Assembly (NCBI RefSeq): GCF_000003815.2
Contig: NC_049987.1
Coordinates: forward strand, 4,525,146 to 4,589,145
Origin: Branchiostoma floridae
Lineage: Eukaryota; Chordata; Leptocardii; Amphioxiformes; Branchiostomatidae
DNA: 64,000 bases
Reading direction: 5' to 3'
Part shown: positions 1 to 10,486 of the stretch, piece by piece
Layout: each line of letters opens with the position of its first letter
Position numbering within the stretch: the stretch's first letter is position 1
Position numbers and translations under genes: made by a program
The notes under the pieces: model-generated
What the model was told of the DNA's origin: nothing
Databases searched by the model: none
Seen by the model: the letters and a program-made list of their open reading frames with translations, nothing else

Positions 1-553
1 TTTCAGTGTCACAACCATCATAATCATCATCATCATTGTCTTCCACAGTTTTTTGTTTGATGCTGGGAGTTGCGCCCCCTACCATCTGTACCCCATCTCT
101 GCAAGGTCTGGCTCGATTGTCAGTGTTACCATCTACAACAGAGTATGGCGGAGAAGAGCTTAGGATAGCATTATAGTCTGGGGTCTTTGGCTCTGCCTTA
201 GGTTTGGCGCAAACAGTTTCATACTTTTCTGGTTCTGAACCTGGTTCTGATTTGACCTTAGAAAGCACCGGGAAAGTGTTGCTGTTTAAGGCTTCTCCAG
301 ACGAGGCACTTTGTTCACCCTGTGCTTCTGTGGTGCCTGTATTATTTGTATTACTAGTTCTGTTAGGGTCGTCACGTAGAGAACTCTTTCCCAGGGTTGT
401 CTCCGTACGTTGTCCTGCTACAAAGGATGTGTTTCGAGCACAATGTTTTGGGCCGTCAAAGTCAGGGTCATACGGTTCCTCCTTGATATTAAGGTTTTCT
501 TCGTTCTTCTCTTCATCTGAGTCTTCATTACTGGGACACTCGACATCTGACAT
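1..553 (-). CDS. C2H2 zinc-finger protein, copy 1 (N-terminal part, cut by window edge)
   Basis: The open frame starts at an ATG at 551-553 (protein begins MSDVECPSNEDSDEE) and stays open to base 1, about 184 codons. It is closely similar to the first quarter of the zinc-finger gene at 5074-7314, with the same acidic, low-complexity N-terminus, IKEEPYDPDFDG and KSEPGSE blocks and the RTETTLGK segment, so it is the 5' part of a tandem paralogue. The zinc fingers themselves would lie left of the window. The psi-K-x-E type motifs (IKEE, VKSE) look like SUMO-attachment sites, which is inference. A splice acceptor (ttttttgcag) precedes the exon at 622, so the exon has about 70 bases of 5' leader. 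In the frame joined to the upstream exon this leader stops before the ATG, so translation should start at MSDVEC. Probable nuclear DNA-binding protein; target unknown. Confidence 0.8.
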   Translation of the reverse strand, partial: MSDVECPSNEDSDEEKNEENLNIKEEPYDPDFDGPKHCARNTSFVAGQRTETTLGKSSLRDDPNRTSNTNNTGTTEAQGEQSASSGEALNSNTFPVLSKVKSEPGSEPEKYETVCAKPKAEPKTPDYNAILSSSPPYSVVDGNTDNRARPCRDGVQMVGGATPSIKQKTVEDNDDDDYDGCDTE

Positions 554-1193
554 GTTTGGTAAAAACAAAAAGCTTCAAGTTCAACTCCACTGAGCCAGGG
601 AAGACCACAGTAACTCTTTATCCTGCAAAAAAGAATAGATACAGCGATAAGATCATCATGTCATAAAGTGTCAGAGTGGGCTGAAGCTGCCCAGAGCTCC
701 CTAAGCTGTTCTAATCTATTAAAGGAGACCAAAACTTTGGTTCCAATGGATAATATATTTTTTTAGGATTCTGAAGTAAAAAATAAAATCCATATTACGT
801 CACAGTTTATGTAAGTACTAGTAGACACTGAGTCCTGCGCGCATCAAAAATAATAAAACATATTAAATTTGGGACAGCAGGACGGGGGGGCATGGGGGTT
901 TGAAGCATTGGGACAGCCGTACAGAGGGGGGGGGGGGGGGGAGGGGGCAGTAGGACAACAAGACAGAGGGGCTTCAAACATTGCGAGAGCAGGACGGATG
1001 GAGTTTTAAGCATTCCGGAAGCACTACTTTACCAGTGCAGTATATCTGAAGTAGTTCACGAGTTGACAGAGAAGCTGGTCGGCAACATGCTAACGTTACA
1101 GTACACAAAGGGAACAAGCAGAGTATAGAATATTATACTATTAAATATAGCAGATAAAATCAACGCAACGGTCTAACGCAATACCAACCTTAC

Positions 1194-1472
1194 CTCAAAG
1201 AATCTAACGACGCAACGGTCACCCTTAAATACTCGGATGTGCTCTCCCGAACCAAGAAGAAATTCTGCCGTGTCGAGTAGCCAGAGAAATGCATAGGAAG
1301 CTTTTACTTCCGGTGGGTCATTGGACACCAAGGCTGCAGTTTTGATATCTTCCGCAAGGAGGCACAATTGTACCACGGTGTACTGCACTATGGAAGAGGA
1401 AGGCAAGCTGACGACTTTCTTTAAAGCAAAATATGAATTTATTTTGTCTTCAGCCAAAATATGAGCATCCAA
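1194..1472 (-). other. Putative 5' exon of zinc-finger copy 1 with a 93-codon open frame
   Basis: A 93-codon open stretch (begins MDAHILAEDKINSYF) ends exactly at a consensus splice donor (TTTGAG then GTAAGG, intron starting at 1193), phase 0. The equivalent exon of copy 2 lies near 8317-8640. If spliced to the acceptor at 622, the frame stops after 13 codons, upstream of MSDVEC. So this is either an untranslated/uORF-bearing 5' exon or a relic of an older N-terminal coding exon. No family recognised. Confidence 0.45.
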
Positions 1473-2068
1473 GATCGATTTATTTTCTGAATGGTATTAA
1501 CAGTTACGTGTTACAGTATCTTTTTTTTTTTTTCAAACTAGCAGAAAATGAGGCGGACGAATCACAGAGCCAAGCGATAAGACTGTGAATAAGATAACGT
1601 TACAGGTGGTTGACCGAAAGATCGATCCTGGATACCATTATACAATTAGTAGTTCAACCAATGAGAGCACAGTAATTAGCTTTTCGACCAATGGGAGAGT
1701 GGCTGCATGTACGCCCGTCAAACATGTGCATTCCTATTGGGATTGGTCTATCGCTTAAAAACTAGGAAGCCTAAGACTTAACAGGTGCCCAAGACTACCC
1801 CAGTGACGGAAAGGCTTTCTGCCCCGGGCTCCGAAGAGCTGAAATCCGATCGAACCATGATAAGACTGGATGACAGTTTATATATACATGTATGTCTGAA
1901 TCCTAGCTGCTCATAAAACTGTTAATGTTGTTATGTCTTCATTCTCACGTCCATCCCACTATTTCCATGGGCCACACTGATTTAATTTTATGGATGACAT
2001 CCGCGCGCTCACTACTTATCGGCACATCGTTAAATATGAATATGCAAATTAGTACTTTATTTACATAA

Positions 2069-4263
2069 GGCCATGTTGATTTGATTATATGGATGACATC
2101 CGCGCGCGCATCAATTTTCGGCCGTTTCCGAAATTAAAAAAAAAAGGTTTTCAACCATACTTTAAATCGTACAAAGCAGATTCATCAGAATAAGAAAATA
2201 TATGCCGTTGGTTGCAAAAATAAATATCGGAAAACGTATATGAATGTCATAGAACATTACAAGGTCAAAGAATATGTGAAAGAACAAATATGAAGAATCT
2301 ATTGTTCGCTATACTATATTCTGTGTGTTCAGTCATATGTTCAACCTGTCTGACCACTTTAATTTGATTTCATAATGGAGTTAATTTTTTTTTTAAACTT
2401 TATGGCGACGCCTAATAGTATAGGGCTTATTCAGTCACGTGATCCACCCTCCGGACGCCATGGCAACGAGCGAAGTCGGCCATTTTGGGGTCCACTTTGA
2501 GCGCGGCTCACAGCGGCTCGCCATGCAACTCTCCGTAAAAATTGAAAGTATTTCTTATGCAACGCACAATTTCCCTTCAAAACGTTTAGGTTCATAATCA
2601 GGGTGTGCTATCTTGTGGTGGGATGTTGGTCTAGCACTGGTAAAGCCTACACACATCGGGTAACAGTTAAGTTTGTTTCGCGTTTCAAGCAAAGCCGGGA
2701 CGGGACGGGAACGAAGTCATGTACGAATGTACTAGTGCTACGACTCGGAAACAAATGTGGGTTTCTGTCATAAGTAGAGCTCATCTTACTGGTAGAATTT
2801 TCAGAACGAATGTGTGTAGTACAAATTTTGTATCTGAACGATGGGTCAGGTAACTTTCAACGACGGTCGACTGGGTACCTACTCCGGCACAACGTAAATA
2901 CATGTACATGGACCTACACTCCACTAAAGCAGGAAGGACAAAATAGAGCCGCACAAACAGCGAAGCCAAGAAATGATAGGAAGAACATATTCCCAGGTTC
3001 TGTGAAGAATTTCTATGAAACAAAAGTACAACATTTAACGTTAATAATGGCTATCACAGTGTCTGTGAACAACAACGTCACAGCTCACCCACAAAATTCA
3101 CTATCAACTGATACTCCACTGTCACTGTTGCCGTGCTCAGGCGGGGACCCGGAGTGGGTCAAACTTTCCCTCACTGATAAATGGAAAAATGGGCAATTTC
3201 CACCCGATTTATGTAGTGAAAATAAGATTTAAGGTTGCAGACCCTTTGTATAGTCAAACATCGTGCAACCCACTTCACTTTCTTCGGACACTTGGAGACC
3301 CACGCTGTACATCGCTGTACTGTGTAGCGCATGGACCCCAAGATGGCGGCGCACGGGAGCAAGGGGTGATGACGTCACGTGAATAAGCCCTATAGATTGC
3401 GACCGTTTGACAAGAATTCCCAAAATCTCGTGAATGTCAGGAATTCTTCTACAGGCATGTGTAGTTGCATCATCCCTTTAGAGGGGAATAACTCGGGAAT
3501 GGGTTGATCGATCTTCATGATATTTGGAATGTAGATAGCTTCAGAGATGCCTTACATAATTAAATGTTAATTATGCAATTCAGGGGCTAATATGCATAAT
3601 TAATGAGCAACGTTTATGAAGCCACAGTATTTCATTACTACTAGGGCAGTTAAACATGCCATATGCAACTAGAAAAGAGACAAATATCGATAAACATCAA
3701 TTTTGCAAATTGTTACCTAATCTACATAATTAATGAGAAATTGTTACAAAATTGTTAAAACAAAAACTCCATTCTTGCGACATTTGGTAGCAACATGTAC
3801 GTTAAGTTGAACATGCGGAGGTAAGTCATGCAAATTAGGGTCTCATTTACATAATTTATGAGAAAATGCTACAATTATAGCTTTCTTTGCTAAAACATTT
3901 TTTCCGTGAATACATTGTTAGGTAGGGGAGATTTACTGATACGTCTTATTCAAATGAGGACCCCATTTGTATAATCAATGAGAAACATTTATGATAGGTC
4001 ACTCATCATAAGAGATCAACTTTGTTTTTAACAGCAATGCCCTACAAACATCCATCACATAAAACAATCTTCATACATACAGTTAGACAAAAGGACAGAA
4101 CACAAATACAACACACCTACAACAACAATAATTAATTCTTATAAACAATAAAACCGTTGCCATGGCAATAGTTTTTATTGCCACACTTATTATTTTTTCG
4201 CACGCTCGCATCAGTTTTTGGATTCCCAGAGGATGTCATCCATATAATCAAATCAACATGGCC
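2069..4263. mobile_element. 2.2-kb inverted-repeat element, TAA target duplication, with nested insertion
   Basis: Both ends carry the same ~33-base inverted repeat beginning GGCCATGTTGATTTGATTA. It is flanked on both sides by TAA (2066-2068 and 4264-4266). The paralogous site in the second segmental copy, around 9605, reads gcataaatgataagg with a single TAA and no insert, which is a true empty site. The 3-bp TWA-type duplication suggests a PIF/Harbinger-type element (inference). No transposase frame is visible. About 1.2 kb of it is native sequence and the rest is the nested element at 2421-3392. Related short elements are at 8909, 21671 and 27876. Confidence 0.85.
2421..3392. mobile_element. 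Nested ~970-bp element with TAGGGCTTATTCA..CACGTGA termini
   Basis: Inverted termini TAGGGCTTATTCAGTCACGTGA (left) and the matching right end TCACGTGAATAAGCCCTA are flanked by TA on both sides. It lies inside the 2069-4263 element, so it arrived later. It carries an open frame of 140 codons (2810-3232, plus) and shorter antisense frames, none recognised, so it is probably non-autonomous. Both ends contain the E-box palindrome CACGTG, and near both ends short 'gatggcgg/gccattttgg' motifs resemble YY1-like sites (inference). Confidence 0.7.
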
Positions 4264-4815
4264 TAAGTGATGTGGACATACGAGAATAATCTTGAAGAAG
4301 AATGGGAAGATAATCAAATGATATAACGTAAGCAAATGAGGACTTTTTTGCACAACCAATTACAAACACTTCTAATATGTCATTTGTATCATAGGTTAAC
4401 ATTATTTGGTGAAGGTATAAGGCAGTGGAATTCTAGTTAATTGCAATGTGACACTCCTATGTTCATTTACAATAAAATGTCAAAAAAAGATAACATTACG
4501 AAGTCCACAGAATGGGACAAAGTTGGTTGTTCGTGATGAAAATGCTGTTTCCTACCCAATGTTAGGAAGCACAGTTTTGTTGACAATACTGTATGACAAG
4601 GGTCCTCATACACAAACAAATGTTTTATTCAAGACTGACCACGTTTCCACCTTCCTCAAAACAACTCTGACTAGTTTTGCTACGTACTGCAGCTAGGTGT
4701 CGCTGCTAACACATGCGGTCCCAAACGTTAAGCATTTACACATCTGTTAGCATGCACCGACACATCCTTGTGAAACGTTTAAAGGGTTCGTTCTAAGTTC
4801 TATTATCTTATAGAA

Positions 4816-4915
4816 NNNNNNNNNNNNNNNNNNNNNNNNNNNNNNNNNNNNNNNNNNNNNNNNNNNNNNNNNNNNNNNNNNNNNNNNNNNNNNNNNNNNN
4901 NNNNNNNNNNNNNNN
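4816..4915. other. Assembly gap (100 N)
   Basis: Exactly 100 N, the usual placeholder for a gap of unknown size. It falls at the junction between the two segmental copies, so the junction sequence and possibly more copies may be hidden here. Confidence 0.99.
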
Positions 4916-5073
4916 ACTATTTGTGAGCCATTGTTTATTCAACCTATTTCTATACTCTAGTATCAGATAATACTAGGTGCTTCGATACAGCAGTTACAAC
5001 AGGTCTGTGTTTACAGGTTTTGAATATACGGGTTTTGGATACAATGTGTTTAGTAGCAAGTTGAGTCAATTGT

Positions 5074-7314
5074 TCATTTTGCATTCCCCTTCCTGGATGA
5101 TACTGCCGGCCTAACTCTGTGCACATAGCAATGCCACTCCACCTTACTTCGGTTCTCAAACGTCTTCCCACAGATCTGGCACAAAAACACGAATGTCTCC
5201 CGTTTGATAACGCTGACGTGCTGCGAGAACATGTGACCGAAGAAGGACTGTTTCGTTATGAACTGTAGATGTTTGCACTCTGGAGACATGCAGCGGTGAG
5301 GTTTCCTGATGTAATCTCTGTGCCAGTGTGACATATGTGTGTGCGTGCTACTTGCAGTAAAAGTCTGACCACAAAACTCGCAAGTGATGTTTGCTTTGGG
5401 AGCGTGCGGGATCATGTACAAGCGTTGGATGGAGTCTGAGCTTATCTCGAAGTTCAAAATGTTTGGACTCTTCCGGATTTCTGGTGGAAGTTGAGTCAGC
5501 CAGTGCCAGGCTAAGTGGTCACGTGCCTCAGCAGCTGTGTACAGTTGGACCTTTGAACTTTGGATAGATTCAAAAGTGCACATGGTGCATTTAAACTGAG
5601 CCTTACTACCACTAGCATATTTGGACTTTAAATCCTTCCGCGGCCAACCCGGCTTCGGTTTCCCAGCGTCTGTTCGAAAGCTCACGGTCGGTTGCATGTG
5701 ATGGTAGAAGTGCCACTCCAAGTCTGTTCTGTCACAAAACTGCATCGCACAAAACTTACACTTCAGATATGGCGATGGTGCCATTACTAAGTCACAGTGC
5801 GCCGCAAACATGTGGCGGAAAAGCTTGGCTTGATGGAACGTCGAGTATGATATCTTCTCGCACCCTGTCCCGCCACAGTTTCGGGTCTTGTTTTCCAAGT
5901 GAACTTTGGAAACGTGTCCCGCTCTACCATTCATAGTACTGAAGTTCGCATCACATAAACCACAATGATACCTACCGTCCACTTCGGAAAGAAATGTCCC
6001 AATGTAAATACCCTTCAGTAGATCCACCTCCTCGCGATTTATTTTCAATGTTTTCCCTTGCAGCTCTTCGGGAAGCCTACACTGGAAGTTGAACGATATC
6101 TGGCTACCCGGCCTGGTGTATTTCCTTGTTCCAAATTTACTAGGAAATATCTGCGTGCCAATCTTCGTAGTACTAGTAACTGCTGACTCAATCTTTTCGC
6201 TCGCTAACCACGGATGAAAGTGCAGGTAGAAGTGTTCTTCAGCTTCGGAGAGCGGCATCAGGACGGGCGGGCACGGTCTGTTGCTTTCCAAGGAACAAAT
6301 CTTGCAGAAGTAGACGACTTCCCTACACTGGTGGTTCTCTAACAGAATCTTGCTGGCAAAAGTTGACGAGCAGAGATCACACATCATAGCTGTTTCATTG
6401 TTAGAGGCAACCTTACTTATCTCTGCATTGTCTTTTTCTTCACACTCCTGCTTCACAACTGTATTCCCTGGTGTGGTGACATTCCCTTGTTTTTGCCTTT
6501 TATTGGCACCAACAGCAGACTCTTGATGACCTCGTTTGACCTGTCCCAAGGACATGTGAAGGTCACATGATGTCCCGCTTCCTGCCTCTAATAAGGACAG
6601 ATTGACATCCTCTTCATCTTCGTCCTTTGGTGACGACTGGGCGCCAATGTCAAGGTTTTTTTGTACCAAACTTGTTTGAGTTGTGTGGCTCTTGGTTTCC
6701 CTTACAGGCACAAGATGTGAAGATGTAACGGTCCACCTCTTGAATGGAGCTTGTTCTTCATCTTGGCCCTCTCCTCCAAATGATGGGATTTCAGTTTTAC
6801 CATCTTCATTACCATCATCATGGCATTTTATTGCTTTACACAGAGGTGGGTCCTTATTGTCTTCCATAGTTTTTTGTATCATCTGCACACCATCTCTGCA
6901 AGGTCCGGCTCCACTGTCAGTGTTACGATGCACAGCAGAGTACAGCAGAGCACAGCTAAGGATAACATTATTCGGCTCCTCCTTAGGTTTGGCGCAAACA
7001 ATTTCACACTTTTCTGATTCTGAACCCGGTTCTGATTTGACCTTCGGAAGCAGGGGGAAAGTAGACGAGGCACTTCGCTCACACTCTGCTTCTGTGGTAC
7101 CTGTATTGTTTGTATTACTAGTTCTGTTAGGGTCGTCACGGAGAGACCTCTTTCCCAGGGTTGTCTCCGTACGTTGTCCTACTACAAAAGATGTGTTTTG
7201 AGCACAATGATTTGGGCCGTCAAAGTCAGGGTCATACGGTTCCTCCTTGATATTAAGGTTTTCTTCGTTCTTCTTTCTATCTGAGTTTTTACTGGGACAC
7301 TCGACATCTGACAT
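5074..7314 (-). CDS. C2H2 zinc-finger protein, copy 2 (single large coding exon)
   Basis: The frame runs from ATG at 7312-7314 (MSDVECPSKNSD) to a stop at 5074, 746 codons. An in-frame TGA lies just upstream of this ATG, which fixes the start. The first ~290 residues are acidic/serine-rich with SUMO-like KxE sites (IKEEPYD, VKSEPGSE, VKQECEE) and a basic ANKRQKQ stretch, a possible nuclear signal. The C-terminal ~450 residues carry about eight C2H2-type fingers with long, irregular spacing, among them CDLCSSTF, YHCGLCDANFSTMNG, LKCKFCAMQFCDRTD, ITCEFCGQTFTASS and FLCQICGKTFENRS, each followed by paired histidines. Probable nuclear nucleic-acid-binding protein. No named orthologue recognised; targets unknown. 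A 5' acceptor at 7381 (tttttttcag) shows a leader exon is spliced on. Tandem paralogue of the gene at 1-553. Confidence 0.88.
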   Translation of the reverse strand: MSDVECPSKNSDRKKNEENLNIKEEPYDPDFDGPNHCAQNTSFVVGQRTETTLGKRSLRDDPNRTSNTNNTGTTEAECERSASSTFPLLPKVKSEPGSESEKCEIVCAKPKEEPNNVILSCALLYSAVHRNTDSGAGPCRDGVQMIQKTMEDNKDPPLCKAIKCHDDGNEDGKTEIPSFGGEGQDEEQAPFKRWTVTSSHLVPVRETKSHTTQTSLVQKNLDIGAQSSPKDEDEEDVNLSLLEAGSGTSCDLHMSLGQVKRGHQESAVGANKRQKQGNVTTPGNTVVKQECEEKDNAEISKVASNNETAMMCDLCSSTFASKILLENHQCREVVYFCKICSLESNRPCPPVLMPLSEAEEHFYLHFHPWLASEKIESAVTSTTKIGTQIFPSKFGTRKYTRPGSQISFNFQCRLPEELQGKTLKINREEVDLLKGIYIGTFLSEVDGRYHCGLCDANFSTMNGRAGHVSKVHLENKTRNCGGTGCEKISYSTFHQAKLFRHMFAAHCDLVMAPSPYLKCKFCAMQFCDRTDLEWHFYHHMQPTVSFRTDAGKPKPGWPRKDLKSKYASGSKAQFKCTMCTFESIQSSKVQLYTAAEARDHLAWHWLTQLPPEIRKSPNILNFEISSDSIQRLYMIPHAPKANITCEFCGQTFTASSTHTHMSHWHRDYIRKPHRCMSPECKHLQFITKQSFFGHMFSQHVSVIKRETFVFLCQICGKTFENRSKVEWHCYVHRVRPAVSSRKGNAK

Positions 7315-7949
7315 GTTTGCTAGAAACAAAAATCTTCAAGTTCGAGTCCAAAGCCAGGGAAGACGACAGGAATTCTCTGTCCTGAAAAAAAAAATGTATA
7401 AACTCAATGGACACAGCAATAAGATCCTCAAGTCAAAGTGTCGTGGTTAGAGCTACCCAGAGCTCCCAAATCTGTTAACTGGTATAACGTAATACTAACG
7501 AAGGACTTGCTGCATCATAAATGCATAACAATCAGTTGTATCCAGAGCGCCACAAAAGGGTTGCCCCATTTTTAAGGTTGTTTCAATGTTTGAGGTCGTT
7601 TGAGTTGTTTAGGCAGACCGCTGATGTATGGGGACAACAGGACAGTTTTGAAGCATTGGAACTAGGGCTGGGTATCGGTACAGCGTACCGGTACAAAACC
7701 GGTTTTTCTTATTGGACCGGTCCAGATAAATCGGACCTGAAAAAAATAGGTGGACCGGCTGTTGGACCGATTGGAAAATTATCAGATTATTTTATCAGGT
7801 ATTCACACGTTTTGGCGCTTGCAGATGGAAGAAAATAACAAGAGTGAAGTAGAGTAGAGTTTATATTAATTTCTACCAAGTTTTACAGCCAATCGTACAT
7901 GTGCAGCTAGCGTTGTAGGATTTTAAACGCCAGTTTTCCGTCTAATACT

Positions 7950-8049
7950 NNNNNNNNNNNNNNNNNNNNNNNNNNNNNNNNNNNNNNNNNNNNNNNNNNN
8001 NNNNNNNNNNNNNNNNNNNNNNNNNNNNNNNNNNNNNNNNNNNNNNNNN
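7950..8049. other. Assembly gap (100 N)
   Basis: Exactly 100 N, inside the first intron of zinc-finger copy 2. Reading frames that cross it are not real. Confidence 0.99.
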
Positions 8050-8316
8050 CCCCTTCCAGACGGGGAACATTTTTAGGCTGATATAACGCATCGCGGCTTT
8101 ACTATACCGTTTTCTTTGAGATCTACCGTAAGAAGTCAATACGGCTACGTACAGGGGTTTATTTTGAAGCATTTGGAACAGCAGGAACAGTATATTATTA
8201 GTACGTAGTTGACAGAGAATCTGCGGCAGGTCGGCATCACAAACAAAGGGGGACGAACAGAGTAGAGCAGATGAAACTAGACGGAGATATAACGTTTTCT
8301 GCAATACCAGACTTAC

Positions 8317-8640
8317 CTTGAAGACCTTAACAACCAAACGTTTCCCTTCAAACACTCAGATGTGCTCTCACGAAGCAAGAAGAATTGAAGCAAACGCTAC
8401 CGCTATATCGTGTAGCCAGAAAATGCATATCCGGTGTAGCCAGAAATGCATAGGAAGCTTTTTACTTCCGGTAGGTCATTGGGCACCAAGGCTGTAGTTT
8501 TGGTATTTTCCGCAATGAGGCACAATTGATCCACAGTGTAAACCACAAGGAACGCAAGCTGGGGACTTTCTTCAAATCAAAATATGAATTCATTTTGTCT
8601 TCAGGCCAAAATCTGAGCATTCGGGATTGATTCATTTTCT
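8317..8640 (-). other. Putative 5' exon of zinc-finger copy 2, frame broken
   Basis: Homologous to the exon at 1194-1472 and also ends at a good donor (TTCAAG then GTAAGT). The open frame seen in copy 1 is disrupted: after EDKMNSYFDLKKVPSL the reading frame shifts and stops, and a ~20-base block containing 'tgtagccagaaa' is repeated in tandem. This supports the exon being non-coding now, at least in copy 2. The 5' limit is approximate. Confidence 0.45.
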
Positions 8641-8908
8641 GAATTGTAACGGTTGCAAGTGAGCCCTCTTTTCTTCTTCTTTTTCTTTCAAATCAGTGGA
8701 AACTGAGGCGGACGAATCAGAGAGCCAAGCGAATAAGGCACAAGTGGTTGACCAAAAGACCGATCCTGGATACCCATTACAAAATAAGTTAATTGCACAT
8801 TCTTGCTCGTAGGCTAATTGCAGGTAACATGAGAGACTCAAACAGTATAAGAAAACATTATAGCAAGTGTGCACTCTCGTCTGAAATCTACCTCTAGATT
8901 CTGGGTTA

Positions 8909-9416
8909 GGCCACAGCAAGTAAATTTATGGATACATGACATGCTCTGCAGACTGCAAAAATAGTGCGATAGGGCGAAAAAAAAAGATGGGTGAAATAAA
9001 CAAGATGGCTATATTTTCAAAATAGGCACCATAAAGTTGTAATGAATGTTGTAACAAGAATTAAAGGGACAAAACATGGTATCAGAGCCAACAAGGCATT
9101 CATTCCTGTATTCAAGACATGAACTGGTGTGGTAAAAGTGACACTAGTGTGGTAAACTGGCATCACCAACATAGTTGGTAACCACTCATGGCTTCCATAA
9201 GTTGTATTTCTTCAACTACAGTCCTGGGTACCTCGCAAGTGTTACTTCTACAAGTACAATGTTTAGGCTACAACACAACATATCTGCTCATTTTGGTACG
9301 TTATCGTCATGTTGACCATCCCTGCAGAAGAAAAATAAATCTTGTTTTTTTTTCTGAAATCAGGCGAAAATTAATGCGCGCGCTGATGTCATCCATAAAA
9401 TTTACTTGCTGTTGCC
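8909..9416. mobile_element. ~510-bp GGCC-ended inverted-repeat element (MITE) between gene copies
   Basis: Left end GGCCACAGCAAGTAAATTTA and right end TAAATTTTATGGATGACATC in inverted orientation match the element at 27876-28410. The right flank is TAA and joins sequence shared with copy 1 of the segmental duplication (taagactggatgacag, near 1860), so this is an insertion specific to copy 2. The left flank is TTA, so the duplication is not perfect. Confidence 0.7.
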
Positions 9417-10486
9417 TAAGACTGGATGACAGTTACTACATATCTGAACCCTATAGCTACTCATGAAACTCTTGTACTCCTTCATTATCACGTCCATCCC
9501 ACTATTTCCATCGGCCATAATGATTTGATCTTATGGATGGCATCCTACTCACTATTCATCGTCACATCGTTAAATATAAATTATGCAAATCAGTACCTCA
9601 TTTGCATAAATGATAAGGACATACTAGAATAATGTTGAAAAATTTAAGAGATCAAGATGGAAGATAATTTATAATATGTCATTCGTATAGGTTAACATTG
9701 GGTGAATTTTTAGGGGCCATGGAACTCTGTTTTATTGCAATTAATGTGACATGTCTATTCATTAGGTTAAATGTAAAAAAAAAAGATTATATTACAAAAT
9801 TCATAGAATGGGGAAAAGTTTATTGTTCGAGATAAAAGCATGAAGTATACGTAGTTGAGTCAATTTTTCTTGTGGATGAGTCTATTTTTCCATCATCCAA
9901 CGATTTACGTTACACGGTTACGCTGTTTCCTACTCAATATGTTAGGAATCACTAGTTTTGTTGATAAGACTGTACAAAAAAATAAACTTCGCACACAAAC
10001 AACTGTTTTATTCAAGACCGAAATTTCGACCTCCCTCAAAGCAATTCTCACTAGTTCTGCTAGGTGTCGCTGCTAACAGATGCGACCCCAAACGTTAAGC
10101 ATTTACACATGTTAGCAGCGACACCTAGAGCTGCAGTTCGTGACAGAACCAGCCAAAATACTCAAAAGAAGGCGACAGGCAGTCAAAGAATAATCGGTCT
10201 TGAATAAAACACTTGGTTGTGAACTTTGTCATCCAGTAAATCTCCAAGCAGATCCTACGATGGCATAAGATAGTACCAAACTGACCAAGGAGTTTGGTCA
10301 GCTCATCATTCATGAGGTGAAACGTATAATTTGCAAGTAGCCAAACAACTCCTAGGCCGGCTTCACTCCTTTGGCAGCTTTTGATATTATCTTATGCTAC
10401 TGCTTAGAGATTATCATCCAGTAACCTAACAACCCTATGAAACCGTTAAAGCCGAACAATTGTTGGTTTCTCTCCGATTTCTCCAG

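Larger units (their letters stand above)
1..10110. repeat. Tandem segmental duplication of about 5 kb carrying the zinc-finger gene
   Basis: Blocks occur in the same order in two copies. They are the coding 5' part (1-553 and about 6700-7314), the 5' exon (1194-1500 and 8317-8640), a non-coding block (1855-2065 and 9418-9615), and a further block containing AGGTGTCGCTGCTAACA (4370-4770 and 9670-10110). Copy 1 carries a 2.2-kb insertion (2069-4263) that copy 2 lacks, and copy 2 carries an insertion (8909-9416) that copy 1 lacks. Copy 1 ends next to the assembly gap at 4816. Block matches were made by eye, so percent identity is not given. Confidence 0.8.

Noticed and set aside
6683-7201. 172-codon plus-strand frame antisense to the zinc-finger gene
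   Set aside because: Shadow of the minus-strand coding exon, with no independent start context or homology.
7942-8355. 137-codon minus-strand frame
   Set aside because: It crosses the 100-N assembly gap; the frame across the gap is meaningless.
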